Below the pieces are notes generated by a model, which had not been told where the DNA came from, ran no database searches, and saw nothing but the letters and a program-made list of their open reading frames with translations. The translations under genes and the position numbers were made by a program. From Pleurodeles waltl (lineage: Eukaryota > Chordata > Amphibia > Caudata > Salamandridae): a stretch of 64,000 bases of DNA. The stretch is taken from assembly GCF_031143425.1 (NCBI RefSeq), contig NC_090444.1, forward strand, positions 1,537,280,782 through 1,537,344,781, written 5' to 3'. Positions within the stretch are counted from its first letter, which is position 1, and every line of letters begins with the position of its first letter. Below are positions 13,741 to 25,608 of this stretch, piece after piece.

Positions 13741-15780
13741 TCTACTACTGTTGAGGAGCTAATAATTTTATCTCAGAAATTCAAAGAGAACTAAGACCTG
13801 TCCCTCACATTCCCCACACCTCTATGAACGTGGCTTCAATATAGGAGAGAATATTGAGAACAGAAACTTTGCCAGATGTACCTCTAGAATGGTTAGTGCA
13901 GGAATATGTCTATAATTAGTTCATCGCCACTGACATGAAGTTAATTACCTGGTGAATAATATGGACAATGGGCCAGAAATGTTAGTTATTGAATGCAACT
14001 GGGTTCTTGTTGTTTGCATCGCTTTCGCTAAACTGCTTGGGCATTGTAGTTTGGTTACAATTCACCTTCAACTAACAGGGAGTGGTGCTGTGACCTCCAC
14101 CTGCAGTTAAGTGAAGAAACCAAACAAATACAGATGTGCATTCATTCGGTAAATGTACTGAAAAATGGCATGAAAGGCAAGCTCTGGCTGTATTTTCTGG
14201 TTTGGGTTATGATACTTTACTATTCAAGCTGGTTCACATTCTGTGTGTGGTCATTTGTGCTCAAAACAACAAGTAAATGGAAGGTCAGTGCTGTGGTTTG
14301 TAGAGGTCCACACCTTGTCATGTTAAAATGTCCATTCAGCATGAAATGTGAACGTGACCCAAGCTTTAGCACCTGCCTAACAGTCTATAAGTCGGAGCAA
14401 AATCTACACAAAAGGTGAGCAACCCAGCTTCTTCAGTGGAGCTGAAAGTGTTGACTCAGTGATGGCCCTAGAATAAATTGCATTTCCTTGCAGGTTAAAT
14501 GTATCAACTTGGCTATCATACTCATTTAATGTTATATGTAAAATATTGAATCAGTGTGGCTGCAAAAGTGTGCCATCAGTAGCCGATAAAATACTTTGTA
14601 ATGCGCTGAAAGTAGCATCAAGGGAGAATGGGAATGCATGACACATGACGTACATAAGTATGCATAAGGATATTTATATATGATGAACCTAGCCACGGGC
14701 AATGATGCACTGTACAAGGCCAGTGACCAAGGTTAGTGTACACAGTTGGAGATGGGCTATTTGTAGGCAATGTAGGAAAAGGGATTCTCTGAAGTGTCCA
14801 GATGTTGTGTTTTTCAAGAGAGTTGTCTTTAGCTATTTTCTGAACTGGAGCTGGTTTGGTGCAGTTGTTATGCCCACGAGGATGTTGTTTCAGATCCTGG
14901 GTCCATAAATGGAAAATATTTGTTTCACATGTTGTCCTTGCTTATATTTATTCTCCTCCAGTCTTGTTGTATCGTGCCTGCAAGGGTGTCAAGATCCATT
15001 GGAGATAGATTCTTATCCGGGTAGGCAGTGGTGAAATTCATGGTAGCATGTAAATTATACACTTGATCTTATAGATGATATATGGGTATCAGTATATTAC
15101 CGGATATTGATATTGATTTCAGTTTATAGGGTGATCTCATTGATGATATGGGCATCAGCGTATTAGTGATTTTTTATGTTGTTTTCAGTGTGTATGAGCC
15201 AGGAGTTCCATGTTGAAACTGAAGATAATTGGCAAAATCATGGAGCCCTAGGGTACAGTGCAGGTAACTGAAAGCTTCTGGTATCTTTAGGTACGCATCT
15301 GGACTAGCTGGTGTCAGATATTTGTGAGGAGAAACAGTTAGAGGCATTGCTAGTGAATCACATTGGAGATTACAGATTATGAGCAAGAGTAGGATCATCA
15401 ATGTAGAAGACAGCTGAGATGTCCAGAAGTATCAGGCCCTGGATGGCCTCACAGGGCTTTGTGCTAGTCCAGGGTGAGATTTCAAGTGCTTCTGCATGAT
15501 GTGAAACTTAACTGGTTGTCGTAAAGAAGTTGATTACCATTGAAGTGTTATTGGAGCTTTTGTTGGCTGTTCTTATGGTGATAATGCTGACTCAAGCTAG
15601 AAGGGTGATGGGCCAGTAATTGGTGAGGTCATCAGGGTTTCTTCAGGAGTTGGTCAAGGGTCAAAATGTACTGCTGATCTGAAGGTAGTCACTAATGATA
15701 GCTCATGTTACAGATAATCTTGAGGAATATTACTATATCACAAAGCTCATGTCATAGATTACAATCTTGCCAATCCATGT
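13741..15780. other. Unassigned DNA with a 68-bp tandem duplication
   Basis: No gene is recognised. Two imperfect copies of a ~68-bp unit start at about 15064 and 15132. They share TGATCT, GATGATAT, ATCAG, GTATTA and GATTTCAG/TTTTCAG words. A tRNA-like pair of RNA polymerase III boxes near 14857-14897 was considered and not accepted. Confidence 0.35.
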
Positions 15781-16261
15781 TAGAGGGAGCAGGCTTAAAT
15801 TGCAACCCACGGCCCTTATTACACTAGGGCACACTTTTCCTGTTTGCACCTTGGTGCACCTTTAAATAGGTGTGCCCTGAGCACACAGGAAAAGTACATC
15901 CTATTACAGAGAGTGCGCTGCCCTAAGGGAAGCTGCAAACAAGTGCTGCCCCGGGTGCAGCTCATTCAGGTGAAATACGGAGCAGCTGCTTCAAATCCAC
16001 TCCATGTTTCACAGTGCAGGCAGCAACCCACCTGCAAACTTAAGAGAGAAGAGAGATCCCTTTGCAGGTGAGTATATTGAGTGACTGCAACCGCGTGCAA
16101 GGGGACTTCAGGGGACCCTTTCTCCCCACTTCAGAGGGCTGCCATCAGGGAATGCATTAACAGTGCTCTACCTTTTTGTGATGCACATTCCAATGCCTCC
16201 TGATAGCGTCTTTGCCTTTGTATCTGAATCCATAATACAGCACAGGTGCAGAGGCAAAGAG

Positions 16262-16305
16262 ATTCCCTCATTTGCATGGGCCACACCACATGCAAATGAG
16301 GGAAT
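16262..16305. repeat. 17-bp perfect inverted repeat with ATTTGCAT cores
   Basis: The arms at 16262-16278 and 16289-16305 are exact reverse complements around a 10-base loop. Each arm contains the octamer-type word ATTTGCAT or its complement. A second, shorter inverted pair (ATAGTGCTGG / CCAGCGCTAT) sits just downstream at about 16317-16348. Both lie just upstream of the 39-bp minisatellite, so they may belong to one decayed transposon whose ends I cannot define. Confidence 0.6.
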
Positions 16306-16410
16306 GTCCTCTTGAGATAGTGCTGGTACTACATGTGTGCCAGCGCTATCAATATTACAGAAGAGCACGCAAATGTGTCTGAGACCCATTCAGTTACACC
16401 AACATGCCCT

Positions 16411-16640
16411 GGGGTGCACAAAGGAAGTGCACATTACTGCTGTAGGCCCTGGACGCACAAAGGAGGTGCACATTACTTCTGTATGCCCTGAGCGCACAAA
16501 GGAGGTGCACATTACTGCTGTAGGCCCTGGACGCACAAAGGAGGTGCACATTACTGCTGTAGGCCCTGGACGCACAAAGGAGGTGCACATTACTTCTGTA
16601 GGCCCTGGACGCACAAAGGAGGTGCACATTACTGTTTCAT
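16411..16640. repeat. 39-bp minisatellite, about six units
   Basis: The word GCACAAAGG recurs at 16416, 16455, 16494, 16533, 16572 and 16611, exactly 39 bases apart. Units are about 90% or more identical over GGTGCACATTACT, GTAGGCCCTG and ACGCACAAAG. Because 39 is a multiple of three, one forward and two reverse frames stay open, giving 13-residue repeats such as TKEVHITAVGPGR. These frames have no start context, domain or flanking gene, so I treat them as a by-product of the repeat. Confidence 0.9.
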
Positions 16641-17149
16641 GCCCGGAGCTCTTTTCGTAAAGTGACCCCAGGTGGCAATAAGTAGTCTCATGAATATGAA
16701 CAGTTAAGTCACTGCAGTGATGTGCTCACAACAAAAGGTATAGGCCTGGACAAGCTCTGTCAGCATATCTACTCTTATGAATGATACAGAATAAATATAC
16801 TGGTATATATTGTTTTCTATCTGACATTCTTTGAAAAAGATGACAATTATACATTAAAATAAAACTTAGGAGATTAAGTCAGCCTTTTTCATTGTGCCAT
16901 TGTGGATATATAAAACATTTATTCAAGTTCTGATTCCTCAACCATGTGAAAATCACTTATTTTAGAAATTATTTTGATTTAACTGAAATGTATATATCTA
17001 ATTTCCATTAACTCAATCTGATTTATTTCATTGTGTTTTCGCATGAGTGTCATTCTTCACGTTGTTTTACACTGAATACAAATAACTCAAGAATTGTGAT
17101 GGTGGTTATACTGTCGAGGTATTGATGTAGGACAATGGAGGGCGGGGTA

Positions 17150-18215
17150 GAGGCAGTTTGTTGCCACATATCAACAAAACTTTAATATCACTTCAGCTAG
17201 GGCATCTCTGGGAGGATCCCAGCTCACAAGGTACAAATAGTGCAAAAACAGTAAAGGATTTTTATTACTTCCAAAAGCTTGAGGAGAGGGTTTTAAAAAC
17301 TCCATATCACAACGTTAAGTTGGGGATATTCTCTATTACGGTCTATATGGTTAGGTGTGGTAGGCTTGAGCAAGGGAAAGAATCCTGTGATTGATCATTT
17401 GGTGGTAAAGTTAACACTATGCACTGTTTGCTAGTTTGCACAAACTGGCTGTAGCACATAAACGCTGGATACTCCCCATGTTTCATTCTAATAGTATTAG
17501 ATCGAGGTTGGATGCTCTAGCACTTTGTCTTAAGTCAGATGATGAAATAATTATAAACTCTGTGCCATTCTATATATGGGCAATGTGACCAGTCATTTAG
17601 GACATCAAGGCAAGTAGCCGCTTAAATCAAACTATTCATTAGGGATGATCTACAAAATAATTACACTAATTACACACGTTTTGTTACCTGCACAAAATCG
17701 ATGAAAGCGTGCAATGGCTGCATCCGACTGCGTTTTGGCTTACTACTTTGCACTAGCACTTCATTAGAGGACAGATGATGAATTGTAACTTCTTATAGGC
17801 ATGACATGAACCTTTTGTCGTTGTTTCCCCGCCCGTACTAAGAGCCAGTATGATGAAATTACTAAGGTCATAAAGGGTGAAGGCTGATAAATGCAATAGC
17901 CACATGGGGTGGGAGGGTCAATAAAGGGTACATCCGAAATACAGCTGGAGGGAGAAGTATAACCGGTGTGTATAGAAACTGTACAATGTGTCAAGTGAAC
18001 TTAATGACTACAACATTGTAGATGTTTTATGAAAATGCTACTTGTACACATGTTGAAGTACTAACTGCTTTGTGTCACTGGTTTTAATATTTTGTATTTT
18101 AAGATTGTTAGGAATTAGTTGTAATATGTATAACTGTATTGTGAACAGATGTTTTACTATTTTAAACATATTTATATTTTATGGCATATTTCTGATAACA
18201 ATAAAATCTGATTTG
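17150..18215 (+). pseudogene. Possible decayed LINE 3' tail
   Basis: A weak, frame-shifting resemblance to the C-terminal region downstream of a non-LTR reverse transcriptase is visible near 17480-17580 (a stretch reading SRLDALALCLKS). The segment ends in an AATAAA-rich terminus near 18200, as LINE tails often do. No catalytic motif is present, so this is a hint rather than an identification. It could equally be unassigned AT-rich DNA. Confidence 0.18.
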
Positions 18216-18676
18216 ATTTGTCTTGAAAAGAGATCTACATTAACGAAGGGAATAGAGGTTCTGAGGCAAACCCAACATGGAACAGGAACTTTCAAACTCT
18301 ACTGCCCGTCACTATGCCTCCTATTTCCTATAGTAAAGGAAGGTGCTATGCCTGTTTTTGACTTGTCTCCACTGAAGAAACCATACCCGCAGTACAAGTG
18401 AACTGAAACTACAAGACCACCTGTCTCAAACCAATGACAACCCACTAGGTAACAGACCACTGTGCCACTGTGACCTCATAGTACCATATCAATGGTGGCA
18501 AAAAATAATCGACCTGTTGTGAACGAGGCAGCTAACACCTTGCCAACACACTTTCAATTTAGAGATTGTAATACAAAATGCACTGATATCAGCACTTTAA
18601 TTTTCAGCGTTTTCAGCTTATTTCTAGTATAGTTGCAAGCATGGTCACTTCTAGGGCATGGATACAATTAGCTGCC

Positions 18677-19231
18677 ACTAGTATAATGGTAAAAAGAACA
18701 AGTGATTGACGGAATGCTGAACAATGTCAAACACGCACCCCCAGTACAGATATCATGTTTTTGCTACTCATTCCATTCCAGTTGGGACCCAGCCATGTCC
18801 AAATCAGTCTTGACCCTGTTCCCCATGGGAACACTCCAGCTCAAAATGCCAGGCCAGGTCTTTCGGGGTATCACCTCTCCTCAGCCAGGCTAGCTTGAAT
18901 CCAGTGGCATGGGGAGCACGGGACCCACATCTGGGCATACCCTTGCCACTTAGGGCGACAAATGCAAAAAGAACAAGTGATGGACGGAATGCTGAACAAT
19001 GTTAAATATTCACCCCCAGTACAGAGATCTGGTCCTAAATCCATCTCGCAGTTTGGGCTGGACTGCTCCCATGGGGAACAGGGTCAAGACTGATTTGCAT
19101 ATGGCTGGGTTCAAACTGGGGTGGTCTAGTGAGCATAATTGATGGATTAAGCCCAGATCTGTGACTGGGGGTGAATGTTTGATTGGTTACGCATTCCGTC
19201 CATCATTTGTGTTTGTTTACTAGTATAATGG
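18677..19231. mobile_element. Fold-back repeat element flanked by 13-bp direct repeats
   Basis: ACTAGTATAATGG occurs at both ends (18677-18689 and 19219-19231). Between them are two direct copies of a unit starting AAAAAGAACAAGTGAT, at about 18691 and 18965. A third copy is inverted and ends near 19215. Inner blocks are also inverted: the TCTTGACCCTGTTCCCCATG segment near 18815 pairs with its complement near 19070-19090. The second direct copy is cut short where the inverted copy begins. The 13-bp duplication is longer than usual for cut-and-paste transposons. No coding frame is present and the superfamily is not identified. Confidence 0.65.
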
Positions 19232-21075
19232 CGTCACATCACGCCTATCCTGGGGTTGAATTTGAAAGTGAAGCTTTGCCTATGGCAGAATAAATCTGTG
19301 CACCGAATCTGGCTGCTGGAAATCCAATGCCCATTCTAGCAGTCAAATAGAACAGAAGCATAATTATTTTTCAATTAATTTTATTACCAACAAAATAACA
19401 GTATTACAGCGGGTCATATGATATTAAAAACTCATCACAGTGGTTTATAGAAAGCTTAAGAGCCATATTCTTGTAGTATCTCAGTGGCATCCTCAAAAAT
19501 CATGCCACAACCACAGTAATCAATCAGGCTGTTACAAACAAAGAGAAGCAACATTATCTGATCTTGCTACGCATATGTAATGTTCCAGGTCAATAAAATA
19601 AGTCCCTTGGAAATGAACAACAGACACACCAAAACACTCTGCTGATACAGTTTAATAAGCCTTTTTTAGGTTTATTAAGTATTCATACTTTTTAGCCCAT
19701 AGAAGGGAGGAAGTGATTCTTAAACATGTACATGTTGAATTTCATCTTACCTAAATCAGTCATTCGCGTAAAATCTCTATAGCATTGCAGGTGTAGCTTT
19801 AACATGAGGTTTTAAGGCCAGATGCCTCACTGATAGGGGCCACGTTTCTCAGACGAACATTTTTTTATGTATGTTTTACAATCATGGCTACGCTTAGTTA
19901 AATCCCATACTATGTAAAAATAACAAAAACAAGTAAAGCTAGTGGTGCGTTCACTTGACTAAACCATGAAATACAATATTCCTCATTTTTCAAAATGGAA
20001 TGAATATATTGTGTTCATATACCTTTAAAAATATCGGCCTATCCATTAAAATAAGCTTTGACAAATACATGTGAACAATAAACACTACAAAATGAGGTAG
20101 AGAAACAAGTAAATGGTTCCATCAATATTGCTGTTAGTGTATAAACGTGTGTGCGCTGATTGAGTACATATTCAAATAACAAAGGGAAAATATTAGAGCT
20201 TAGGCAGACACTAAAGCAACCCCACGCTGTGATATGTAGAAAAATGCAAGGAATGCATTCGGCTGTTCATTGGTGTCTCCATAGCAACAAGATATATTGC
20301 AGGGTGTTATACATTGTCAGAGGGCTCGAAAATCTAAGCCTCAGCACAAAACAGAAAAGCACCTGAGGGATATTTTTTAACCAGGAAAACAAAATTAATT
20401 ATTCATTTCTAGGATCTAGCAATATAGCTTTGGTCCAGAAGTGCTCGATCCAGTGAGCATCTGGAATTAATTGCTACAAGTGCAAAACCTGCAAATGTCC
20501 AATGTAGGAAATACATTGACACGCAGTAGAAAACAAACCGGCCGGTGGCACCCTGTAATGAACTGCAAAGCCTCAGGCACACAGCGGTGTATTTCGTATT
20601 TCACAGTAATTTACTTGAACCCAAGCACATGACGTAGCCTTTCCTCTGTCAAAGACCTATAACTGTGTGCACCATCTTCCCACGCCAGTTTTAGACATAA
20701 TATTGTTGAACATTTATGTTCCCCGCCTCTCCTCCCTATTGATAGCACGACAACTCAGACCAACTCATTTGCACCACTGTACCAGAGTCACAAGGCCGAC
20801 TCAGAAGGGTGTTACCTGCATGAATGAGCTTAAGCATGGAATATGTAATAACATTTGTCTAGAAGTGATTCACAACCCTAGATACGTCTAAGTACACCAC
20901 ACGAAGATTCTATCTACAGAGGATGAAGTTAACTAAGGTTTGTCATAAAATCACCATCATGAGTAAGAGGACGTTCTCAGGGAAATGTCAGACAAGTGTT
21001 TGGGGAACTACAAATAAAGTAAATACCAACACAGTTGTAACTCTGGATAACCAACAACTTTAAAAATGCCTGTTT
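19232..21075. other. Unassigned AT-rich intergenic DNA
   Basis: I see no gene, tandem repeat or transposon terminus. Open frames are short (under 75 codons) and show no motif. Confidence 0.45.
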
Positions 21076-21080
21076 CACAT

Positions 21081-23421
21081 TGTTAGAAATGGGGTTTTTG
21101 GTTGGCAGTCAGGTTGCCCTCTGTCCAAGCAAGAACCCTCACTCTAGTCAGGGTAAGTCACACACAATCCAAAATCAGCCTGTGCTCACCCTCCGGTAGC
21201 TTGGCACGAGCAGTCAGGCTTAACTTAGAAGGCAATGTGTAAAGCATTTGTGCAATAAATCATACAACACCATAGCATAACACCACAAAAATACACCACA
21301 CAGTGTTTAGAAAAATATATAATATTTATCTGGGTATCTTCAGGTCAAAACGATCAAAGTTGCAATATGAATTTGTAAAGATATCACTGAAAAGTGATAT
21401 AAAGTGTCTTAAGTCTTTAGAAAATAAACAAAGTCTCTTTCAAACACAAAGTACCTGGTTTCTGGTGGAAAATCTCCTCAGAGGGCCACAGGAGAAGAGG
21501 TACGTGGAAAACTGGTGTGTGCGTCGATTTCTCCTCAGCACACACGGACTTGCGTCGTTATTTTCCACACGGGGAGTCGTGCGTCATTTTCCGGCGCGCG
21601 GACAGTCTCTTACTGTTGTTTGCGGGGAGTACCAGATGTCCCGGGTCTGTGCGTGGATGTTCCTGCTTGTTTTCCGGCTGCGCGTCGTTCTGCGGGGCTG
21701 CGCGTCGAAGTTTCGATCTCACAGCAGGCGTCGCGACGATTTCTCCTGCGGAGTCGGGCGGCGTTGTCCTTGCGAGGCCGTGCGTCAAAGTTTTTATCTC
21801 ACGGCAGGCGTTGCGTCGATTTCTCCTGGGAAGTCGGGCGGCGTTGTCCTTGCGAGGCCGTGCGTCAAAGTTTCGATCTCACGGCAGGCGTCGCGTCGAT
21901 ATTTCCTGCGGAGTCGGGCGGCGTTGTCCTTGCGAGGCCGTGCGTCAAAGTTTTGATCTCACGGCAGGCGTCACGTCGATTTCTCCCGGGAAGTCGGGTG
22001 GTGTTGTCCTTGCGAGGCCGTGCGTCAAAGTTTCGGTCGTCCCGAAGACGTCGCGTCGATCAGCGTCGGTGTGCGGCGTTTTTCTTGCCGCGGAACAAGC
22101 TGTGCGTCGAAAAGTTCGGCGCACGGAGCGTCCAAGAGGAAGAGAGAAGTCTTTTTGGTCCTGAGACTTCAGGGAACAGGAGGCAAGCTCTATCCAAGCC
22201 CTTGGAGAGCACTCTTACAGCCAGACAAGAGTTCAGCAAGGCAGCAGGCCAACAGCAAGGCAGCAGTCCTTTGTAGAAAAGCAGACAGGTGAGTCCTTTG
22301 AGCAGCCAGGCAGTTCTTCTTGGCAGGATGTAGTTTCTGGTTCAGGTTTCTTCTCCAGCAAGTGTCTGATGAGGTAGGGCAGAGGCCCTGTTTTATACTA
22401 AGTTGTGCCTTTGAAGTGGGGGTGACTTCAAAGAGTCTCTAAGAAATGCACCAAGCCCCCTTTCAGTTCAATCCTGTCTGCCAGAGTACCAGTAGGGGGG
22501 TGTGGCAGTCCTTTGTGTGAGGGCAGGCCCTCCACCCTCCCAGCCCAGGAAGACCCATTCAAAATGCAGATGTATGCAAGTGAGGCTGAGTACCCTGTGT
22601 TTGGGGTGTGTCTGAGTGAATGCACAAGGAGCTGTCAACTAAACCTAGCCAGACGTGGATTGAAGGGCACAACAAGATTTTAGTGCAAAGAAATGCTCAC
22701 TTTCTAAAAGTGGCATTTCTAGAATAGTAATATTAAATCCGACTTCACCAGTCAGCAGGATTTTGTATTACCATTCTGGCCATACTAAATATGACCTTCC
22801 TGCTGCTCCTTTCAGATCAGCAGCTGCCACTTCAACAGTGTATGAGGGCAGCCCCAATGTTAGCCTATGAAAGGAGCAGGCCTCACAGTAGTGTAAAAAC
22901 GAATTTAGGAGTTTTACACTACCAGGACATATAACTACACAGGTACATGTCCTGCCTTTTACCTACACAGCACCCTGCTCTAGGGGTTACCTAGGGCACA
23001 CATTAGGGATGACTTATATGTAGTAAAAGGAGAGTTCTAGGCTTGGCAAGTACTTTTAAATGCCAAGTCGAAGTGGCAGTGAAACTGCACACACAGGCCT
23101 TGCAATGGCAGGCCTGAGACAGGGTTAAGGGGCTACTGAGGTGGGTGGCACAACCAGTGCTGCAGGCCCACTAGTAGCATTTAATCTACCTGCCCTAGGC
23201 ACATGTAGTGCACTCTGCCAGGGACTTACAAGTAAGTTAAATAGTCAATCATGGATAAACCAATCAGTAGTACAATTTACACAGAGAGCATATGCACTTT
23301 AGCACTGGTTAGCAGTGGTAAAGTGCCCAGAGGTCAAAAGCCAACAACAACAGGTCAGAAAAAATAGGAGGAAGGAGGCAAAAAGTTTGGGGATGTCCCT
23401 GTCAAAAAGCCAGGTCCAACA
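21081..23421 (-). mobile_element. Complete 2.34-kb LTR-like element, family A, reverse orientation
   Basis: On the + strand it begins TGTTAGAAAT and ends GTCCAACA, with identical CACAT 5-mers outside (21076-21080 and 23422-23426). This is the TG...CA plus 5-bp signature of LTR-type integration. Read on the minus strand it is collinear with 42153-44278 (shared CACTTTA...CACTGC, TTGTAAGTCC, TGCTACTAGTGGG, GTGCCACCCAC and TACATGTCCTGGTAG blocks) and with 1-977. It has no gag, pol or primer-binding features. It is best read as a large solo LTR or non-coding LTR-derived element. The exact duplication and retained CpGs suggest it is the youngest family A copy here. Confidence 0.8.
21701..22035. repeat. 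CpG-rich 80-bp tandem array inside the LTR-like element
   Basis: The word (T/C)GCGTC(A/G)AAG starts at 21701, 21781, 21861, 21941 and 22021, exactly 80 bases apart, giving four full units and a partial fifth. Units share CTCACGGCAGGCGT, GTCGGGCGGCGTTGTCC and TTGCGAGGCCG and carry many CpGs. Because 80 is not a multiple of three, and stops are rare in this composition, all three forward frames stay open. The resulting overlapping 215-253-codon frames (21303-22276) are therefore not evidence of a gene. A CpG-dense block within an LTR-like element could be its promoter region; that is inference. Confidence 0.9.
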
Positions 23422-23426
23422 CACAT

Positions 23427-25537
23427 TGATCTGGGAAGTGAATAAGTATACACCATTTCCCATACATGGTCTAGGAATGGTTTCTTGGGAAATTATTTTC
23501 CACGAAAACAAACAAGGATTGTTTTTGCTTTTCACAAAACTGAAAACCTTTTGCATGTGGAAATTTCCCAATATGGGGACTCCTCACAAACAGGTAAACT
23601 CCACCTTCCTGAACACATTTTCAAATCTGCAGTATGTACTCACATAGAGAACGGAGTTTCCTGGACAGTTGACCTACAGCTGCAAAACTTCGTAATGTAT
23701 ACCCTATATTCCAAATATTCACCGACTTCTTATTGTGTGGACCAGGCCTATACTATTCAAATCAAAGTGTGTGAAAACGTTTTATTCCAAAGGTTAATTG
23801 CCACCTCAAACATGGCCAGGTTTAAGTGCACATACATCCTGCTATAATATTTGTGCTAGAAGCGCTAATTGTTGCTCATTGTTGTCATCTCAAATGTTAA
23901 CTTGGTAGTGAGGTCTAATGGTTTATCAAGATAAGTCTCAAAATCTCATGTACATAGATCCCATCGAATATAAAAACTTCTTCGGGATTTCAAGAAGATG
24001 CGTGTTCCCAACATAAATCAACAAATCAAAAAAGTATGCACGCACAGAATGATAAATTAATCACATTCAACAACCGAATGAGTTATAGTGATACAGTTCA
24101 AAATTCATCTAAGATGCGTTGATTTGTATGTGCAGTCAGTTTTGATCAAATGCTGGCTTGACATCCTAAAGAAACATCAGGTTTCTTTTGGTTTGTGTGC
24201 TGTGCTGTGCTGCAGTACTCAAGTACATACCTCCTGAAGTTGCTTTTCCTTTCTGGGTGACTCAACACTCACGAAGCAAAGATACTTCAAATTACTTTCA
24301 GGTTCAAAATGTTGAAAAGGGAGCATATGTGATGTTAAAGCATCAATAAAGCCTAAATTGTTACACAAAGGCCCAACTATTGTTGACAGTGTGTGACCAT
24401 TTTGAATTTGTCATAGCTTTTACAAAAAAAAAACAGTTTGCAGGAAAAGCTTTGCGCACCCTTAATTGCAAGGGTAGTTACTTTCCACTCCATTCTATTG
24501 AGACAAGACTCTCCTGCCACATATGACCAGACTTTCTTAATAAACTTTTATATATCCCACAGCTGCATGACAGATATGGGCAGGCCAATCAGCGAGGGCT
24601 GCACCAAGCATCCAATTAGGTGCAGTGCACACCAGGCTCTACTGTAGGTAATGTCTATTGTTTTAAGCCACGTGTTCACAACTGGGTATCTGGTCCTGTG
24701 TCACAGTTCCCACAGCTGATTTACAACAATGTCAAAGAAAATAACTCAAAATAACTCAAATATTCCTGGGGCTGGTAAACTCAGTGAACCACATGGCCTT
24801 GATTCAATGGCTTTTCCAATTCCAAAACAGTGAATGAAGCAAACAAGATCAGGTGATATACATTTGACAAGACTTGTGCTGGTACAAACTGTAAAACATC
24901 TTAGCTATTTTGAGTATTTTCTCGCATGGCTTTTTTCGTCCAATGTGTTAACGTACAAGTGTATTTTTTGTTGACGTTGCCAGAGCATCGGTGTCAGTTT
25001 ATAATGGGTCATTCTCTTTATAAACATATTTGTAGCGTAGCAAGGTGACAGCTAAGTCTTATAAAAAATTACTTAAGGGCAGGAAAATGTTCACTGTTGT
25101 CCATGTACTTACAGACAGAATGCAAGTGTTGTTGTTTATTAGCTCTTGATAATCATCACATCACATTTATGGAGCATCATCTGCCACAGCGCTGCAGTTT
25201 AGAAATCAGAGCAAATATCATGTATTATTTTAATATTGTTCCATTTACCGCCCTCACCGAGGTGAAGTGCTGTGACCCAGTCGTATTCAAACATGTGTCA
25301 TGCAAGTGGAAAACATCTATTCAAAGGGAGTGGATCACACCGGGATGCCTTACTTAGTTCTGCTACTTGAACAAACCAGTTTATGAACGTGTTCGAGATT
25401 TTAAGATAGGTTTCTCAAATCTGGATAACAGTACCTAAGGTGAACATGACACTGTCACATACAACATCACAAAGTATGTCAATTAAAATATGTGTTAGGT
25501 ATGCTGTTTAATGAGCACGCAATGCCATTCGGGGAAC
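23427..25537. other. Unassigned intergenic DNA
   Basis: No gene or transposon boundary is recognised. Frames of 110-120 codons at 23315-23847 overlap in different frames and resemble nothing. A short A-run lies at about 24423-24431. Confidence 0.4.
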
Positions 25538-25540
25538 TAA

Positions 25541-25608
25541 GGGCCAGATGTAGCAAAGGGTTTTACCCATTCTGTGTCTGTGGGAAAAAGTGTTCGTACA
25601 TATGGCCC
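25541..25608. mobile_element. 68-bp miniature Harbinger-type MITE
   Basis: The left end is GGGCCAGATGTA. The right end, reverse-complemented, is GGGCCATATGTA, so 11 of 12 terminal bases match. TAA flanks both sides (25538-25540 and 25609-25611). A 3-bp TWA duplication with GGGCC termini is the usual signature of PIF/Harbinger elements. At 68 bp it is little more than two termini and cannot encode anything. Confidence 0.7.

Noticed and set aside
14857..14897. Possible tRNA or SINE promoter boxes (TGGTGCAGTTG and GTTTCAGATCC)
   Set aside because: The A-box matches, but the second box has two mismatches, the spacing is short for a tRNA, no cloverleaf can be drawn and no partner copy was seen.
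16390..16660. CRISPR-like look of regularly spaced repeats
   Set aside because: Units are contiguous with no unique spacers, there are no cas genes, and the surroundings are vertebrate-type repeats; it is a minisatellite.
21303..22292. Overlapping open frames of 215-253 codons in all three forward frames
   Set aside because: They are produced by the stop-poor CpG-rich 80-bp repeat, whose period shifts frame each unit; no domain is seen and the host unit is an LTR-like element.
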